Of a stretch of DNA of 43,804 nucleotides, positions 34,684 through 43,418 are shown piece by piece. The notes under the pieces were generated by a model. It worked only from the letters and a program-made list of their open reading frames with translations, was not told the DNA's origin and made no database searches. The stretch's first letter is position 1; every line of letters begins with the position of its first letter. The stretch is from an uncultured Alphaproteobacteria bacterium (GTDB taxonomy: Bacteria; Pseudomonadota; Alphaproteobacteria; CAAHEQ01; UBA3637): NCBI GenBank assembly GCA_944392785.1, contig CALXXW010000009.1, positions 1 through 43,804 on the forward strand. Reading direction: 5' to 3'. The position numbers and the translations under genes were made by a program.

Positions 34684-35680
34684 CGGTTCTGTGAAAAGCT
34701 TGATAGGGAGGGATAATGATTTTGATAATCACCCGCTCTGTCCCCGAAGCGATATCCAAAAACGTTTGATGCATTACCAAGAAGGGGAAAGGATTGTCTT
34801 GGTTCTTTAGAGCCTCTTTCATCTTATCATAGAATGCCCAATAAAAATTACGAAGTCCCATTTCATACCATGGCTTGGGATGACCGGCGTAATGAAGAAT
34901 AAGGCCGGTTTTATCGCTGATTTTTCGCATATCCATATTGTAGATACGGTCTTGTATCAAGGTTCGTTGATGCCATAAAATGTTAATAACATCCTGATCT
35001 GCCAGTTTAATGTGAGGATTATGAAGATTGGCTTGGATAAAACGATATACCTCGGGTAAAAGATGTTCTTCTCGTATTACTTTGAGATTGAGCAGTAAAA
35101 CACCTGCGTTGACATACTCTTGTACACCGTATGGTTTTAAGAGAGAAAGGTAGGTTTCTTTATAAGCATCCGGTGTGGCGGCTAGGATATGGTCTTGAAG
35201 CGGTGTGTCAAAAAACGATTGTATCGGACCATTGATAACAATATCGGCATCTAAATAAAGGGCTTTATCGACATGTGTCGGCAAAAGAGTCGGCAAGCTA
35301 AAGCGTAAGAAAGTTTCCTTGGTGATTGTCGAATGTTTCAGCAAGTTATTAAATTCATTCGGGATGCTTGTTTGAATAAAAGAAATGCGGCTATTAGGGA
35401 ATGGGGCCGTCAGCTCGGCAAGAGATTTCCTATTTTCCGGCGATAAAGATTCATGGAGAACATACAGGTAAATGCGACTGTTTTGGTTGTGCCATAAAAG
35501 GGAGGTAATACACGTCTCTAAAGGTTCGGCATATGTATCATTGACACCAAAAGCAATATGCATTTCGGGGGTATTTGCCGTCATAGGACGCGGTTTGAAA
35601 TGGTTCCAGTTTTGTATATACAGTCCGATAAACAGGAAGCAAAAAGAGCCGATGAATACGTAGGTAATATATCTTTTCAT
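34640..35680 (-). CDS. membrane-anchored glycosyltransferase family 8 protein
   Basis: A 346-residue protein with an N-terminal transmembrane segment (YVFIGSFCFLFIGLYI) and a GT8 domain: MHIAFGVNDTYAEPL, KALYLDADIVIN (DXD at 144-146), YVNAGVLLLNL, LADQDVINI and HYAGHPKPWYE. GT8 enzymes retain configuration and use UDP-glucose or UDP-galactose, for example in LPS outer-core synthesis. A C-terminal hydrophobic stretch (IIKIIIPPYQAF, then FPLSMMMLDLFY) may also touch the membrane. No strong Shine-Dalgarno is seen. A TATAAT at 35711-35706 with a weak -35 lies upstream. Confidence 0.88.
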   Translation of the reverse strand: MKRYITYVFIGSFCFLFIGLYIQNWNHFKPRPMTANTPEMHIAFGVNDTYAEPLETCITSLLWHNQNSRIYLYVLHESLSPENRKSLAELTAPFPNSRISFIQTSIPNEFNNLLKHSTITKETFLRFSLPTLLPTHVDKALYLDADIVINGPIQSFFDTPLQDHILAATPDAYKETYLSLLKPYGVQEYVNAGVLLLNLKVIREEHLLPEVYRFIQANLHNPHIKLADQDVINILWHQRTLIQDRIYNMDMRKISDKTGLILHYAGHPKPWYEMGLRNFYWAFYDKMKEALKNQDNPFPFLVMHQTFLDIASGTERVIIKIIIPPYQAFHRTVIFPLSMMMLDLFY

Positions 35681-35705
35681 GATGAATATAATGACGTCTT
35701 TAGGA

Positions 35706-35734
35706 ATTATACCGGTTGGTTGTTGGAGATGTTC
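35706..35734 (-). promoter_or_regulatory. promoter of the GT8 gene (tentative)
   Basis: Minus-strand perfect TATAAT (35711-35706) with a poor -35 (GAACAT, 35734-35729) at 17 bp. The short leader, about 20 nt, lacks a clear ribosome site. Confidence 0.4.
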
Positions 35735-35765
35735 TATCCCGTTTGAACTTCAGTTCGAGGTTGGA

Positions 35766-37322
35766 TTACTTTCCTTTCAATAAGGCATCAATCAGCTCTT
35801 CAACCGTGGGGATATGTCCGTTTTTATACATGGGATCTGTCCCGAAACGGTAGGCCAGATGGCCGGCAAACATCAGATTATCATCGACACTTTCACCATG
35901 TGCAATGGCCGTCAGCGTTTTGGTAATGCAAAATGAACGTGCATCAGGTAAGCGGTCCAAATGCCCGTTTGCTTGTGACCAGCCCGAAAAGGCACACGCC
36001 GACAAACAGCCGACACATTCTGCACGGTCGTTTTTAATGCGCGCATTCTCTTCTTTGGACAAGAAAATCAAAGACTCATCAGGCGTTCGAACGGCAACAG
36101 GCCTACCGTTTTGTTGATAGGCATGGGCTCGCTTGAGGTCATGTTCCGTCAAATAGACGGTGTGGGCCTCGGATACCTTAAAGGGTTTGACAAAAATACT
36201 CTCCGGTTTAGTTTTGTAGGGCATTTCCGTGTCCTTTCGATCCATCAACATTTGTAAAAAACGATTGCGGATAGCCGAAGAATAAAAACCGGTCGGAGAA
36301 AATTGTTGCAGAACAACATCCCCTTTTTTTAGACCCAACAAACATTTTTGCCAGTCCTTTGCTACCGGACTTTCTTGAGTCAATAACGGACGAGTGCCCA
36401 ATTGAAAGGCTAAGGGACCAATATCGGGATTATCAATGTAATCATCAAACTCAGATAAGTTCCAAACACCACCAGCCATAATAATCGGTGTCGTGTTTAA
36501 CTTGTATTCGTTCATTTGTCGACGTAAAGCAACCAGTCGCTCATAGGGACGTTCCGGTTTTTCCGGATCTTCGGAGTTGGACAAACCGTTATGTCCGCCG
36601 GCTAACCATGGGTCCTCATAGACGACGCCGCCTAAAAATTCAGGACAGTTTTTATAGCTTCTGAGCCATAGCGCTCGAAAAGCCCGAGCCGATGAAACAA
36701 TCGGGTAATAATAAATGCCGTATCGAGACGCAATTTCGGCCAATTTATAAGGCATGCCGGCACCACACGTCAGACCGTGGACTAAATTTTTGACTTCACC
36801 TAAAACACTATCTACAACCGGTATAGAGTTATCCAGACGTTTGTTGTATTGAAAGCGGAGCGCCCCCAGTGTTTGTTGAACGCGCTCCCCGACGGCCGTT
36901 AATTTATCTTGATATTTTTCAGGGGCCTTTTCCTTCAGAGAAACAACCAAATTTTCACAGGAATTCATAACGCCTTCCAAAATGGGTAAGCTTCCCCCCA
37001 TTTCCCAGAGAACATTCATGTGAATGCGGCCATTTCCTTGGGATATTTCGTGGGCAATTTTGGCTTGAGAAATACCCCCTTTAATTGACATTTCAATAAG
37101 CTCATCATGACGCTCTTTGCGTGAGCGGCGTGTGTAGACCTTTGGCACAATCTGACCCTTGTCATCCACGACATCGGCAAAGACGCCGGATATCGTTCCT
37201 ACCGCGCCGGCTTTGGCCCAGGCACCGGAGGAGTATCCATCTGAAACGGCAATCCCCTTGCCGCCCTCAATCAAAGGAATAACCTCTTTTCCGGAAATAA
37301 TAATAGGATTTAGTTTTTTCAT
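35766..37322 (-). CDS. nitronate monooxygenase-like FMN-dependent oxidoreductase
   Basis: A 518-residue TIM-barrel flavoprotein resembling the 2-nitropropane dioxygenase/nitronate monooxygenase family. IPLIEGGKGIAVSDGYSSG marks the start, TTPIIMAGGVWNLSEFDDY and GPLAFQLGTRPLL the phosphate-binding part. A C-terminal region carries CVGCLSACAF (C-x2-C-x3-C) and is longer than in usual members. The substrate is uncertain. The ATG at 37322 with AAAGGG upstream is chosen over 37448, whose extension would cover the neighbouring divergent promoter. Confidence 0.82.
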   Translation of the reverse strand: MKKLNPIIISGKEVIPLIEGGKGIAVSDGYSSGAWAKAGAVGTISGVFADVVDDKGQIVPKVYTRRSRKERHDELIEMSIKGGISQAKIAHEISQGNGRIHMNVLWEMGGSLPILEGVMNSCENLVVSLKEKAPEKYQDKLTAVGERVQQTLGALRFQYNKRLDNSIPVVDSVLGEVKNLVHGLTCGAGMPYKLAEIASRYGIYYYPIVSSARAFRALWLRSYKNCPEFLGGVVYEDPWLAGGHNGLSNSEDPEKPERPYERLVALRRQMNEYKLNTTPIIMAGGVWNLSEFDDYIDNPDIGPLAFQLGTRPLLTQESPVAKDWQKCLLGLKKGDVVLQQFSPTGFYSSAIRNRFLQMLMDRKDTEMPYKTKPESIFVKPFKVSEAHTVYLTEHDLKRAHAYQQNGRPVAVRTPDESLIFLSKEENARIKNDRAECVGCLSACAFSGWSQANGHLDRLPDARSFCITKTLTAIAHGESVDDNLMFAGHLAYRFGTDPMYKNGHIPTVEELIDALLKGK

Positions 37323-37408
37323 ATGGAGCCCTTTCTTGATAAAATTTTTTACCAGAATACACTCTTTTTTTGGAAAAAGCGAGTCTTTTTTAAAAAGAGG
37401 CTTGTTTT

Positions 37409-37436
37409 TTGTTCGGATTTTCGAGTATGATATAAA
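37409..37436 (+). promoter_or_regulatory. promoter of the HATPase-REC-PP2C gene
   Basis: TTGTTC (37409-37414), 16 bp, TATAAA (37431-37436). Predicted start near 37443, with AAAAGGA in a leader of about 20 nt. Confidence 0.5.
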
Positions 37437-37465
37437 AAGCACATACAAAAAGGATTTGACTTAAA

Positions 37466-39451
37466 ATGGGTTTTATTACCGGCAAACAAATATCGGAAGA
37501 GCATGTAAAACGATTGGCTAAGCTTTCAAAACAAAAACTATGGCCGTCTCGACAGGCTCCCTTTTTCCCGTCGGATATAGATGAGGATCGTTTCCCGACG
37601 GATTTGACCGTGTTGATGGAAAACGTGAATGAGCCCGAGCTTAAAGAGCTTTTAAGTTGGCCGATTATGCGATTCATAGACGCCAATGCTTTGGACGAAT
37701 CCGTCGTCGATTTCATCCAACATACGGAAAAAAACAAAATGAATAAATCATTCGGTATGCTCTTGACTTGTCCGACACTCTATGCGTGTGATGTCGCGCG
37801 CATTTTTATGGATGTTATTTATGAGCGTGTCTCGTTGAGCAAAAGTCGCTATAAAAATATCCATTTGGCCCTTCACGAAGCGATGGTGAACGGTTTGATC
37901 CATGGTAATCTTCAAATCTCCAGCAACCTTCGCCAATCAGCTCGAGATTTTATCGAATATGCCAGATTGCTGAATGAGCGTTTGAATGATCCGGATTATG
38001 CGCAAAAATCCATGAGCTTGTGGGCAACATGGGACGAGCATAAGTTGGAAATAAAAATCAGAGATGAGGGCGCCGGATATGCCGTTATGCCCGTCATGCG
38101 CGCACGACCCTCCGTTCGTTCAAAGTCCGGTCGAGGCTTGAAAATGATTGCCGGAACGGCCGATTCTTGTACAATTGATGATTTCGGTCGTGAAATTACC
38201 TTGTCTTTCTTGTTGAATGAACGAGAACATTATCAGCTCTTGGTTTCAACAGATGAAGAACCCAAAGAAACCATTTTAAACGGACAAACAACGGATTTAT
38301 CGGGTTGTCGCGTTTTGGTGATTGAAGATAACTTGAGTAATCAAGCGGTTTTGGGGCGCCTGTTGAATGTCATCGGTATTACAAATATCGATGCGGCTGC
38401 CGACGGTTTGGAAGGATTGCATAAGGTTCTGGAGTATAAACCGGATTTAATTATTCTGGATATTACGATGCCCAGAATGAATGGGTATGAGGTATTGCAT
38501 CATCTTAAATCGGCACCGGAAACCAAAGATATTCCCGTCTTGATTCAAACGGCTTCAGATACGCGGGAGACGCGAGAAAAAACCTTTAGTGCCGGTGCAA
38601 CGGATTTTATTTCTAAACCCATTAATCCCCTGGAATTCTTTGCGCGTGTTAAAGTGCATTTAGAAAATCGCTTGCTGGTGAATCATTTAGAAACACAATT
38701 AAAACATATTGAGGCCGAATTAAATGCCGCTCAGAGAATGCAGGTGGGTATGCTGCCCTCCGGTGATTGCTTGTCCGGCATTCGCGATACGTATCATTTG
38801 GATATGGCACAGCATTTTGAGCCTTCCTCTATCTTAGGAGGAGATTTTTGGCAGGTTGTGCCTATTTCTAAAAAGAAACTAGGTCTTTATATTTGTGATT
38901 TTTCGGGGCATGGTGTGGCCGCCGCATTGAATACGTTTCGTTTACAGGCTATTGTCTCACAAATGAATCGCGTGATTAAAAGTCCGGCAACTTTTCTGAG
39001 ACAGCTGAATACGCGATTATATCGACTGTTGCCGCGGGGACAGTTTGCTACTTTTTTCTTCGGTATTATCGATGTGGAAGAGGGCGTCTTACGGTATGCC
39101 AGCGCCGGATCGCCTGCACCGATTCTAAAAACAGCACGTGGAATAAAGCGTTTGTCAACGGCCGGTATGCCGTTAGGTATTATGAAGACACCTCACTATC
39201 AAGACCATGCCGTGCGCCTGCATGAAAATGATCGTTTGTTTTTATTCAGTGACGCTTTGACGGAAACACCTAATGCCGAGGGCGTGCGCTTAGGAGAAGA
39301 CGGATTCGCAAATATGGTGCGGCCTCATATGACAGCCGTGACGGCTCATGTCGCTCTGGACGGTATTATGTCCGATTTCTTTCGTTATGCACCCCCACCG
39401 CCTCCGGATGACGTGACAGGAGTCTTTATTCGTTGGGAGAAAAAAAGGTGA
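37466..39451 (+). CDS. partner-switch regulator: HATPase, receiver and SpoIIE-type phosphatase in one chain
   Basis: A 661-residue cytoplasmic signalling protein. Residues about 130-240 form an RsbW/SpoIIAB-like ATPase (LHEAMVNGLIHGNL as N-box, IRDEGAGY and RSKSGRGLKMI as G-boxes). Residues about 280-400 form a receiver domain (VLVIEDN, phospho-acceptor Asp332 in LDITMPRMNG, late ISKPINP). Residues about 430-660 form a PP2C/SpoIIE phosphatase (LGGDFWQVVP, CDFSGHGVAAAL, LFLFSDALTE). Kinase and phosphatase of a partner switch are thus joined around a phosphorylatable switch. No STAS antagonist, anti-sigma target or cognate histidine kinase is in the window. Its stop overlaps rsmE by four bases. 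Confidence 0.9.
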   Translation: MGFITGKQISEEHVKRLAKLSKQKLWPSRQAPFFPSDIDEDRFPTDLTVLMENVNEPELKELLSWPIMRFIDANALDESVVDFIQHTEKNKMNKSFGMLLTCPTLYACDVARIFMDVIYERVSLSKSRYKNIHLALHEAMVNGLIHGNLQISSNLRQSARDFIEYARLLNERLNDPDYAQKSMSLWATWDEHKLEIKIRDEGAGYAVMPVMRARPSVRSKSGRGLKMIAGTADSCTIDDFGREITLSFLLNEREHYQLLVSTDEEPKETILNGQTTDLSGCRVLVIEDNLSNQAVLGRLLNVIGITNIDAAADGLEGLHKVLEYKPDLIILDITMPRMNGYEVLHHLKSAPETKDIPVLIQTASDTRETREKTFSAGATDFISKPINPLEFFARVKVHLENRLLVNHLETQLKHIEAELNAAQRMQVGMLPSGDCLSGIRDTYHLDMAQHFEPSSILGGDFWQVVPISKKKLGLYICDFSGHGVAAALNTFRLQAIVSQMNRVIKSPATFLRQLNTRLYRLLPRGQFATFFFGIIDVEEGVLRYASAGSPAPILKTARGIKRLSTAGMPLGIMKTPHYQDHAVRLHENDRLFLFSDALTETPNAEGVRLGEDGFANMVRPHMTAVTAHVALDGIMSDFFRYAPPPPPDDVTGVFIRWEKKR

Positions 39452-40158
39452 TTCGCTTATTCGTTGACTGTCCTTTAAAAGAGGGAGATCGGGTGATGTT
39501 GGATGAGGGACAACGCCACTATTTGCGTGATGTGATGCGGCGAACGGTCGGAGATGAGGTGGCGCTTTTTAATGGTTGTGACGGCGAGTGGTCGGCCGAG
39601 ATTGTCGAACTCAGTAAAAAAACGGCTTCTTTGAGGGTGCAAAAACAGCTTCGGTCTCAACAAATCGACCCAACATCTCCCTGTATCTTATGTGTGGCGC
39701 TTTTGAAAAAAGACCCGATGGATCTTGTTCTTCAAAAGGCAACCGAAATGGGTGTCTCAGCAATTTATCCCATGATAACCGCCCGAACTGTCGTGCATCA
39801 GTTTAATCATCATCGTGCGCAGGCACTGGTGCGTGAGGCCGCCGAACAGTCGGAACGACTGGATGTTCCCAGAGTGACAGAGGTGGCTTCTCTGAAAGAG
39901 GTTGTGGCCTCTTTACCCCCGCAGGTTCAACCGGTTTTTTTGTCCGAGCGCGGATGCTCGGAAGGAGAGTGGGATACAAACAAGGCAACGGCTTATTTCG
40001 TGGGCCCAGAAGGCGGATTTACGGATGAAGAAGCCGGCTTTTTAGCTTCCTTGCCCTTGGGGGGCGTTTGTCATTTGGGCAAAACAATTTTACGGGCCGA
40101 AACGGCCGCATTAGCGATCATCGCTTGTCATCAGTTTGCGCGAGAAATAAAAAAATAA
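39448..40158 (+). CDS. rsmE: 16S rRNA (uracil-1498-N3)-methyltransferase
   Basis: RsmE methylates U1498 of 16S rRNA. The 236-residue SPOUT protein has LDEGQRHYLRDVMRRTVGDEV-type residues (GQRHYLRDVMR) in its PUA-like N-domain. The knot motifs are VGPEGGFTDEEAG and LGKTILRAETAALAI. The start is GTG at 39448, overlapping the upstream stop as GTGA with GGGAG eight bases before; a TTG at 39433 is less likely. Its coupling to a signalling gene is probably one of position rather than function. Confidence 0.93.
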   Translation: MIRLFVDCPLKEGDRVMLDEGQRHYLRDVMRRTVGDEVALFNGCDGEWSAEIVELSKKTASLRVQKQLRSQQIDPTSPCILCVALLKKDPMDLVLQKATEMGVSAIYPMITARTVVHQFNHHRAQALVREAAEQSERLDVPRVTEVASLKEVVASLPPQVQPVFLSERGCSEGEWDTNKATAYFVGPEGGFTDEEAGFLASLPLGGVCHLGKTILRAETAALAIIACHQFAREIKK

Positions 40159-40242
40159 CGGGATAGTCGTTTTGGTGTTGCATTTCGACCTTTTTTATGG
40201 TTTAGTACTACTATACCGTCATTAGCTGTGAAAGGAATGTGT

Positions 40243-41133
40243 ATGAAGATTTCTCGTTTTTTGCTGGTCTCTGCTTTTATGGTTATGGGGTTCGGGGCTC
40301 AGGTGGCCGCTCAAGGATTTTATAACCCTTTATTGATTTGTCGGGCGCATCAGTGTGCCGCTTCAACGTACGCTTTTTCAAAAAGCTTTCTGTTCAATGC
40401 TCTTGAAAAAATGATGACAGATAATATCGGACATAGTATTCGCGTGTGTGATGCGGATCCTTATACACATGCGTGCTTGCGATATGGTGTGCGCATCCCG
40501 GCTCAGGCCTCATTCGCTCAGGCTAATATCACTATTCCCGAAATTTATTTGTCCGATGTTAAGCTATCGCCCAAAGAGGCGACTTTGAATATGGTATGGG
40601 ACTATCGTGTAAAGGTGAATACAACTTATCCCCGCTGTAGTGCAGCCTCAACTCAATTAAGTGTCCCCTTTGTGAATAAAGTGCAACTTCGCTCGGCTGA
40701 ATTTGGGTGTGGCATGACGGAAACAGGACGATCGCTTTTGAACGCTACCTACGATGTGGATTATATCGATTTCGACTATGGACTGATTGGTGCTTATTAT
40801 ACAATCGGAACCGCAGGAACGGTTCGCGGAGGGCGCTCGGGGTATGTATTGATGGCGTTTGGAGCTAAAACAACCGTCGACATACCGGATGAAGCGTTTG
40901 AAGTGCCAGCTCCTCGTGTCGCTAACAACTGGACCGCTCCATTGGGGGAACCTCTATACATTCAACCGATTGCGCAAGAAGTCGTCGAAACAGCGCCTCA
41001 ATCAACACCAGCCCCCGTAATGGTGGATGATTATATTGGGGGTGTACCAATGGAAACACAGGAGATGTCCGATACATCCGGTCAATCTTCTCGGAGCTTT
41101 TTTGAACGGGTTGAGGACTTCCTCTATTTCTAA
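40243..41133 (+). CDS. secreted protein of unknown function
   Basis: A 296-residue protein with a clear signal peptide (MKISRFLLVSAFMVMGFGAQ, cleavage near VAA-QGF). The mature part begins with a Cys pair (ICRAHQCAAS), has further Cys (VCDADPYTHACL, PRCSAA, FGCGM), a beta-rich middle and a Pro/Thr/Glu tail. No transmembrane segment is seen after the signal. I recognise no family. The ATG at 40243 with AAAGGA six bases upstream is preferred over the GTG at 40228 and the ATG at 40237. Confidence 0.75.
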   Translation: MKISRFLLVSAFMVMGFGAQVAAQGFYNPLLICRAHQCAASTYAFSKSFLFNALEKMMTDNIGHSIRVCDADPYTHACLRYGVRIPAQASFAQANITIPEIYLSDVKLSPKEATLNMVWDYRVKVNTTYPRCSAASTQLSVPFVNKVQLRSAEFGCGMTETGRSLLNATYDVDYIDFDYGLIGAYYTIGTAGTVRGGRSGYVLMAFGAKTTVDIPDEAFEVPAPRVANNWTAPLGEPLYIQPIAQEVVETAPQSTPAPVMVDDYIGGVPMETQEMSDTSGQSSRSFFERVEDFLYF

Positions 41134-41165
41134 ACATAATCAGTTAACATTAAAAAGGGCAACTT

Positions 41166-42425
41166 ATGATTCAAACAACACGATTGTCAAATGGGATTCG
41201 TGTCATTACGGATGTGAATCCAACAGCGGAAACGGTTTCTTTGGGATGTTGGGTTGGTGTCGGGGCACGCTATGAAACCCCCGACATGAACGGTATTTCG
41301 CATGTCTTGGAGCATATGGCTTTCAAGGGAACGCAACATCGCTCGGCTTTTCAGATCTCGCGAGAAATTGAAGATGTCGGCGGCATCATTAATGCGTATA
41401 CGGGAAAAGATGTCACCGCTTATTATGTGAAAGTCTTGAAAGATGATATGCGCCTGGGGTTGGATATTATTGCAGATATTGTTCAGTATGCGACAATGGA
41501 CCAGGCAGAGCTGGAAAAAGAAAAAGGCGTTATCATTCAGGAAATTAATATGAGTAATGACACGCCGGATGAGTTGGTCTTCGATCATTTGGCGCATATT
41601 GCTTATCCGGACCAACCCTTGGGACGAACAATTTTGGGTACACCGGAAACGGTGCGCAGTATTACCAGTGATAAACTGCTGGCCTATGTACATTCACAGT
41701 ATGCGGCAGAACGTATGGTGGTGAGTGCTTCGGGGGCTTTTGATGCCAAAAGTTTCGTTGAGTTATGTGAAACATTATTGACTCATGTTTCTACTGTTTC
41801 GGTGTCTCAACCTATGCCGGCAGCTTATCGCGGCGGAGACTCACGCGTGCAAAAACAGCATGAACAAGTCAACCTTGTATTGGCATTTGAGGGAACCTCT
41901 TACTTTGATCCAGACTATTTTGCCGCGCGTATTTTGGCCGCTGTTTTGGGGGGCGGAATGTCCTCTCGTTTATTCCAGGAAATCCGGGAAAAAAGAGGTT
42001 TGGTTTACACTATTTCGGCATTTAATTCGTCCGAATCAGATACCGGATTGTTCAGTATATATGCCGGAACAGGAGAAAAAGAAGTGCAGGAATTGATGCC
42101 GGTTTTGTGTGATACGCTTTTGGCCTTGCCGGATTCTGTGACAGAAGAAGAAATTGCTCGCGCACAAGCACAGTATAAAGCGCGTTTGCTGATGCAAACG
42201 GAAAATATCTCGACACACGCCGAACGCCATGCCCTGGATATGATTACTCGGGGGCGCATTATTCCTTCCGAGGAGCTTGTCGCGGCTATAGAGGCCGTTG
42301 ATAAGGCAGCATTAAAACGGGTCGCTCATCGTTTGTTTTCCGGCGTTCCCAGCTTCGCAACGTTAGGTCCTATCGCGCATGTGATGCCCTATGATGTTTT
42401 GTGTGAGAGATTGAAGCATGCCTGA
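41166..42425 (+). CDS. M16 family zinc peptidase (processing-peptidase type)
   Basis: A 419-residue M16 peptidase. The inverted zinc motif HVLEH with its distal Glu (EKEKGVIIQEI) is intact, preceded by GARYETPDMNGISH. The C-terminal half has GGGMSSRLFQEIREKRGLVY, typical of the active subunit group including bacterial PqqL-like and mitochondrial beta-MPP relatives. It cleaves peptides; the substrate is unknown. No signal peptide is present, so it is cytoplasmic. AAAGGGC precedes the ATG. rnhB overlaps its end by eight bases. Confidence 0.92.
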   Translation: MIQTTRLSNGIRVITDVNPTAETVSLGCWVGVGARYETPDMNGISHVLEHMAFKGTQHRSAFQISREIEDVGGIINAYTGKDVTAYYVKVLKDDMRLGLDIIADIVQYATMDQAELEKEKGVIIQEINMSNDTPDELVFDHLAHIAYPDQPLGRTILGTPETVRSITSDKLLAYVHSQYAAERMVVSASGAFDAKSFVELCETLLTHVSTVSVSQPMPAAYRGGDSRVQKQHEQVNLVLAFEGTSYFDPDYFAARILAAVLGGGMSSRLFQEIREKRGLVYTISAFNSSESDTGLFSIYAGTGEKEVQELMPVLCDTLLALPDSVTEEEIARAQAQYKARLLMQTENISTHAERHALDMITRGRIIPSEELVAAIEAVDKAALKRVAHRLFSGVPSFATLGPIAHVMPYDVLCERLKHA

Positions 42426-43065
42426 TCTATCCGTTGAAGCAACCATTCAAACGGATGGCCTGATTTTCGGATTAGATGAGGCCGGACGAGGACCTTGGTG
42501 TGGCCCCGTCGTGGCGGCGTGTGTTTGTTGGAAATCGGGACAGGTGCCTTTGTCATTGGCGCATCAGATTAATGATTCTAAAAAATTAACCCTCAAAAAA
42601 CGTGAGGCGCTGTTCCCCTTGATTTTGTCGTGCCCAACGGCGATTGTCGGTGTAGGAGAGGCCTCGGCCGCCGAAATTGACTCCATGAATATCTTGCAAG
42701 CATCCTTTTTGGCCATGCAGCGGGCTTTGGACAGTGTGCGAAAACAAGGATACTCCCCCGCTTTTGCGTTGATAGATGGGAATCGTCTGCCGAATTGGGA
42801 CTTGCCCAGTCGTTGTTTGGTGAAAGGAGATGCTTTGTCGCTTTCGATTGCGGCAGCCTCAATTATTGCTAAAGTGGTTCGAGATCGATACATGGCGCGC
42901 TTGTCCCAAGAGTATCCGGCATATCATTGGGATAAAAATGCCGGTTATGGAACGCCGGAACATATAGCGGCTTTGCAGGCGTATGGTATTACACCGCATC
43001 ATCGCAAGAGCTATGCTCCCATTCGAAAACTTCTGATATCCAAAGCGCTTGCTGCAGAAGCTTAA
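42418..43065 (+). CDS. rnhB: ribonuclease HII
   Basis: RNase HII nicks RNA-DNA hybrids and removes single ribonucleotides from DNA. The 215-residue protein has the active-site start GLDEAGRGPWCGPVVAA (Asp and Glu of DEAGRG) and INDSKKLTLKKRE. ALIDGNRLPNW supplies another acidic residue, and SIIAKVVRDRYM and WDKNAGYGT follow. The start overlaps the M16 gene and lacks a strong Shine-Dalgarno, implying translational coupling. Its stop overlaps the convergent small gene by four bases. Confidence 0.95.
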   Translation: MPDLSVEATIQTDGLIFGLDEAGRGPWCGPVVAACVCWKSGQVPLSLAHQINDSKKLTLKKREALFPLILSCPTAIVGVGEASAAEIDSMNILQASFLAMQRALDSVRKQGYSPAFALIDGNRLPNWDLPSRCLVKGDALSLSIAAASIIAKVVRDRYMARLSQEYPAYHWDKNAGYGTPEHIAALQAYGITPHHRKSYAPIRKLLISKALAAEA

Positions 43066-43274
43066 TGGCTGGAGATACTGAACTCTGATATCGGCGCATG
43101 TGTCGGAGACGTGCGCGCTCCAAAGATGACGACACCGCAAATACAGGATAGGATAACCATCATCACCAACAGAGTATATGTTGACGTACCACGCTCATTT
43201 TCCCTTTGCTCTGTTCGGGCCAGAAGAGACAGAGAATCGATTTGGGGCTCTAAATCGTCTTGAGGGCTTATCAT
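43062..43274 (-). CDS. small single-pass membrane protein
   Basis: A 70-residue protein. A charged N-terminal part (MISPQDDLEPQIDSLSLLA, then RTEQRENERG) precedes one transmembrane segment (TYTLLVMMVILSCICGVVIF) and a short Ser/Pro tail. A full AAAGGAGG lies upstream of the ATG, and a perfect-consensus promoter precedes it, so expression should be high. No family is recognised. It overlaps the rnhB stop by four bases. Confidence 0.75.
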   Translation of the reverse strand: MISPQDDLEPQIDSLSLLARTEQRENERGTSTYTLLVMMVILSCICGVVIFGARTSPTHAPISEFSISSH

Positions 43275-43306
43275 GGACGACCTCCTTTCCTTTTGTTTTT
43301 TTAATA

Positions 43307-43335
43307 ATTATACCCCTAAACCGTATTTCTGTCAA
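43307..43335 (-). promoter_or_regulatory. perfect-consensus promoter of the small membrane gene
   Basis: Minus-strand TTGACA (43335-43330), 17 bp, TATAAT (43312-43307). Both hexamers match the consensus exactly; the ATG at 43274 has AAAGGAGG upstream. Confidence 0.88.
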
Positions 43336-43363
43336 ATGCGTGTATGTTTTGTGAAAAAAAAGC

Positions 43364-43392
43364 TTGATTTTTTGAAAAAAAGCGTGTATAAG
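43364..43392 (+). promoter_or_regulatory. promoter of the tRNA-Arg/tRNA-Gln unit
   Basis: TTGATT (43364-43369), 17 bp, TATAAG (43387-43392), with the same CTTGATTTTT context seen before rpsO and rpoZ. The tRNA-Arg begins 27 bases later. Confidence 0.72.
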
Positions 43393-43418
43393 GGAAAAGA
43401 CTTTACGAGAAGGGGTTT

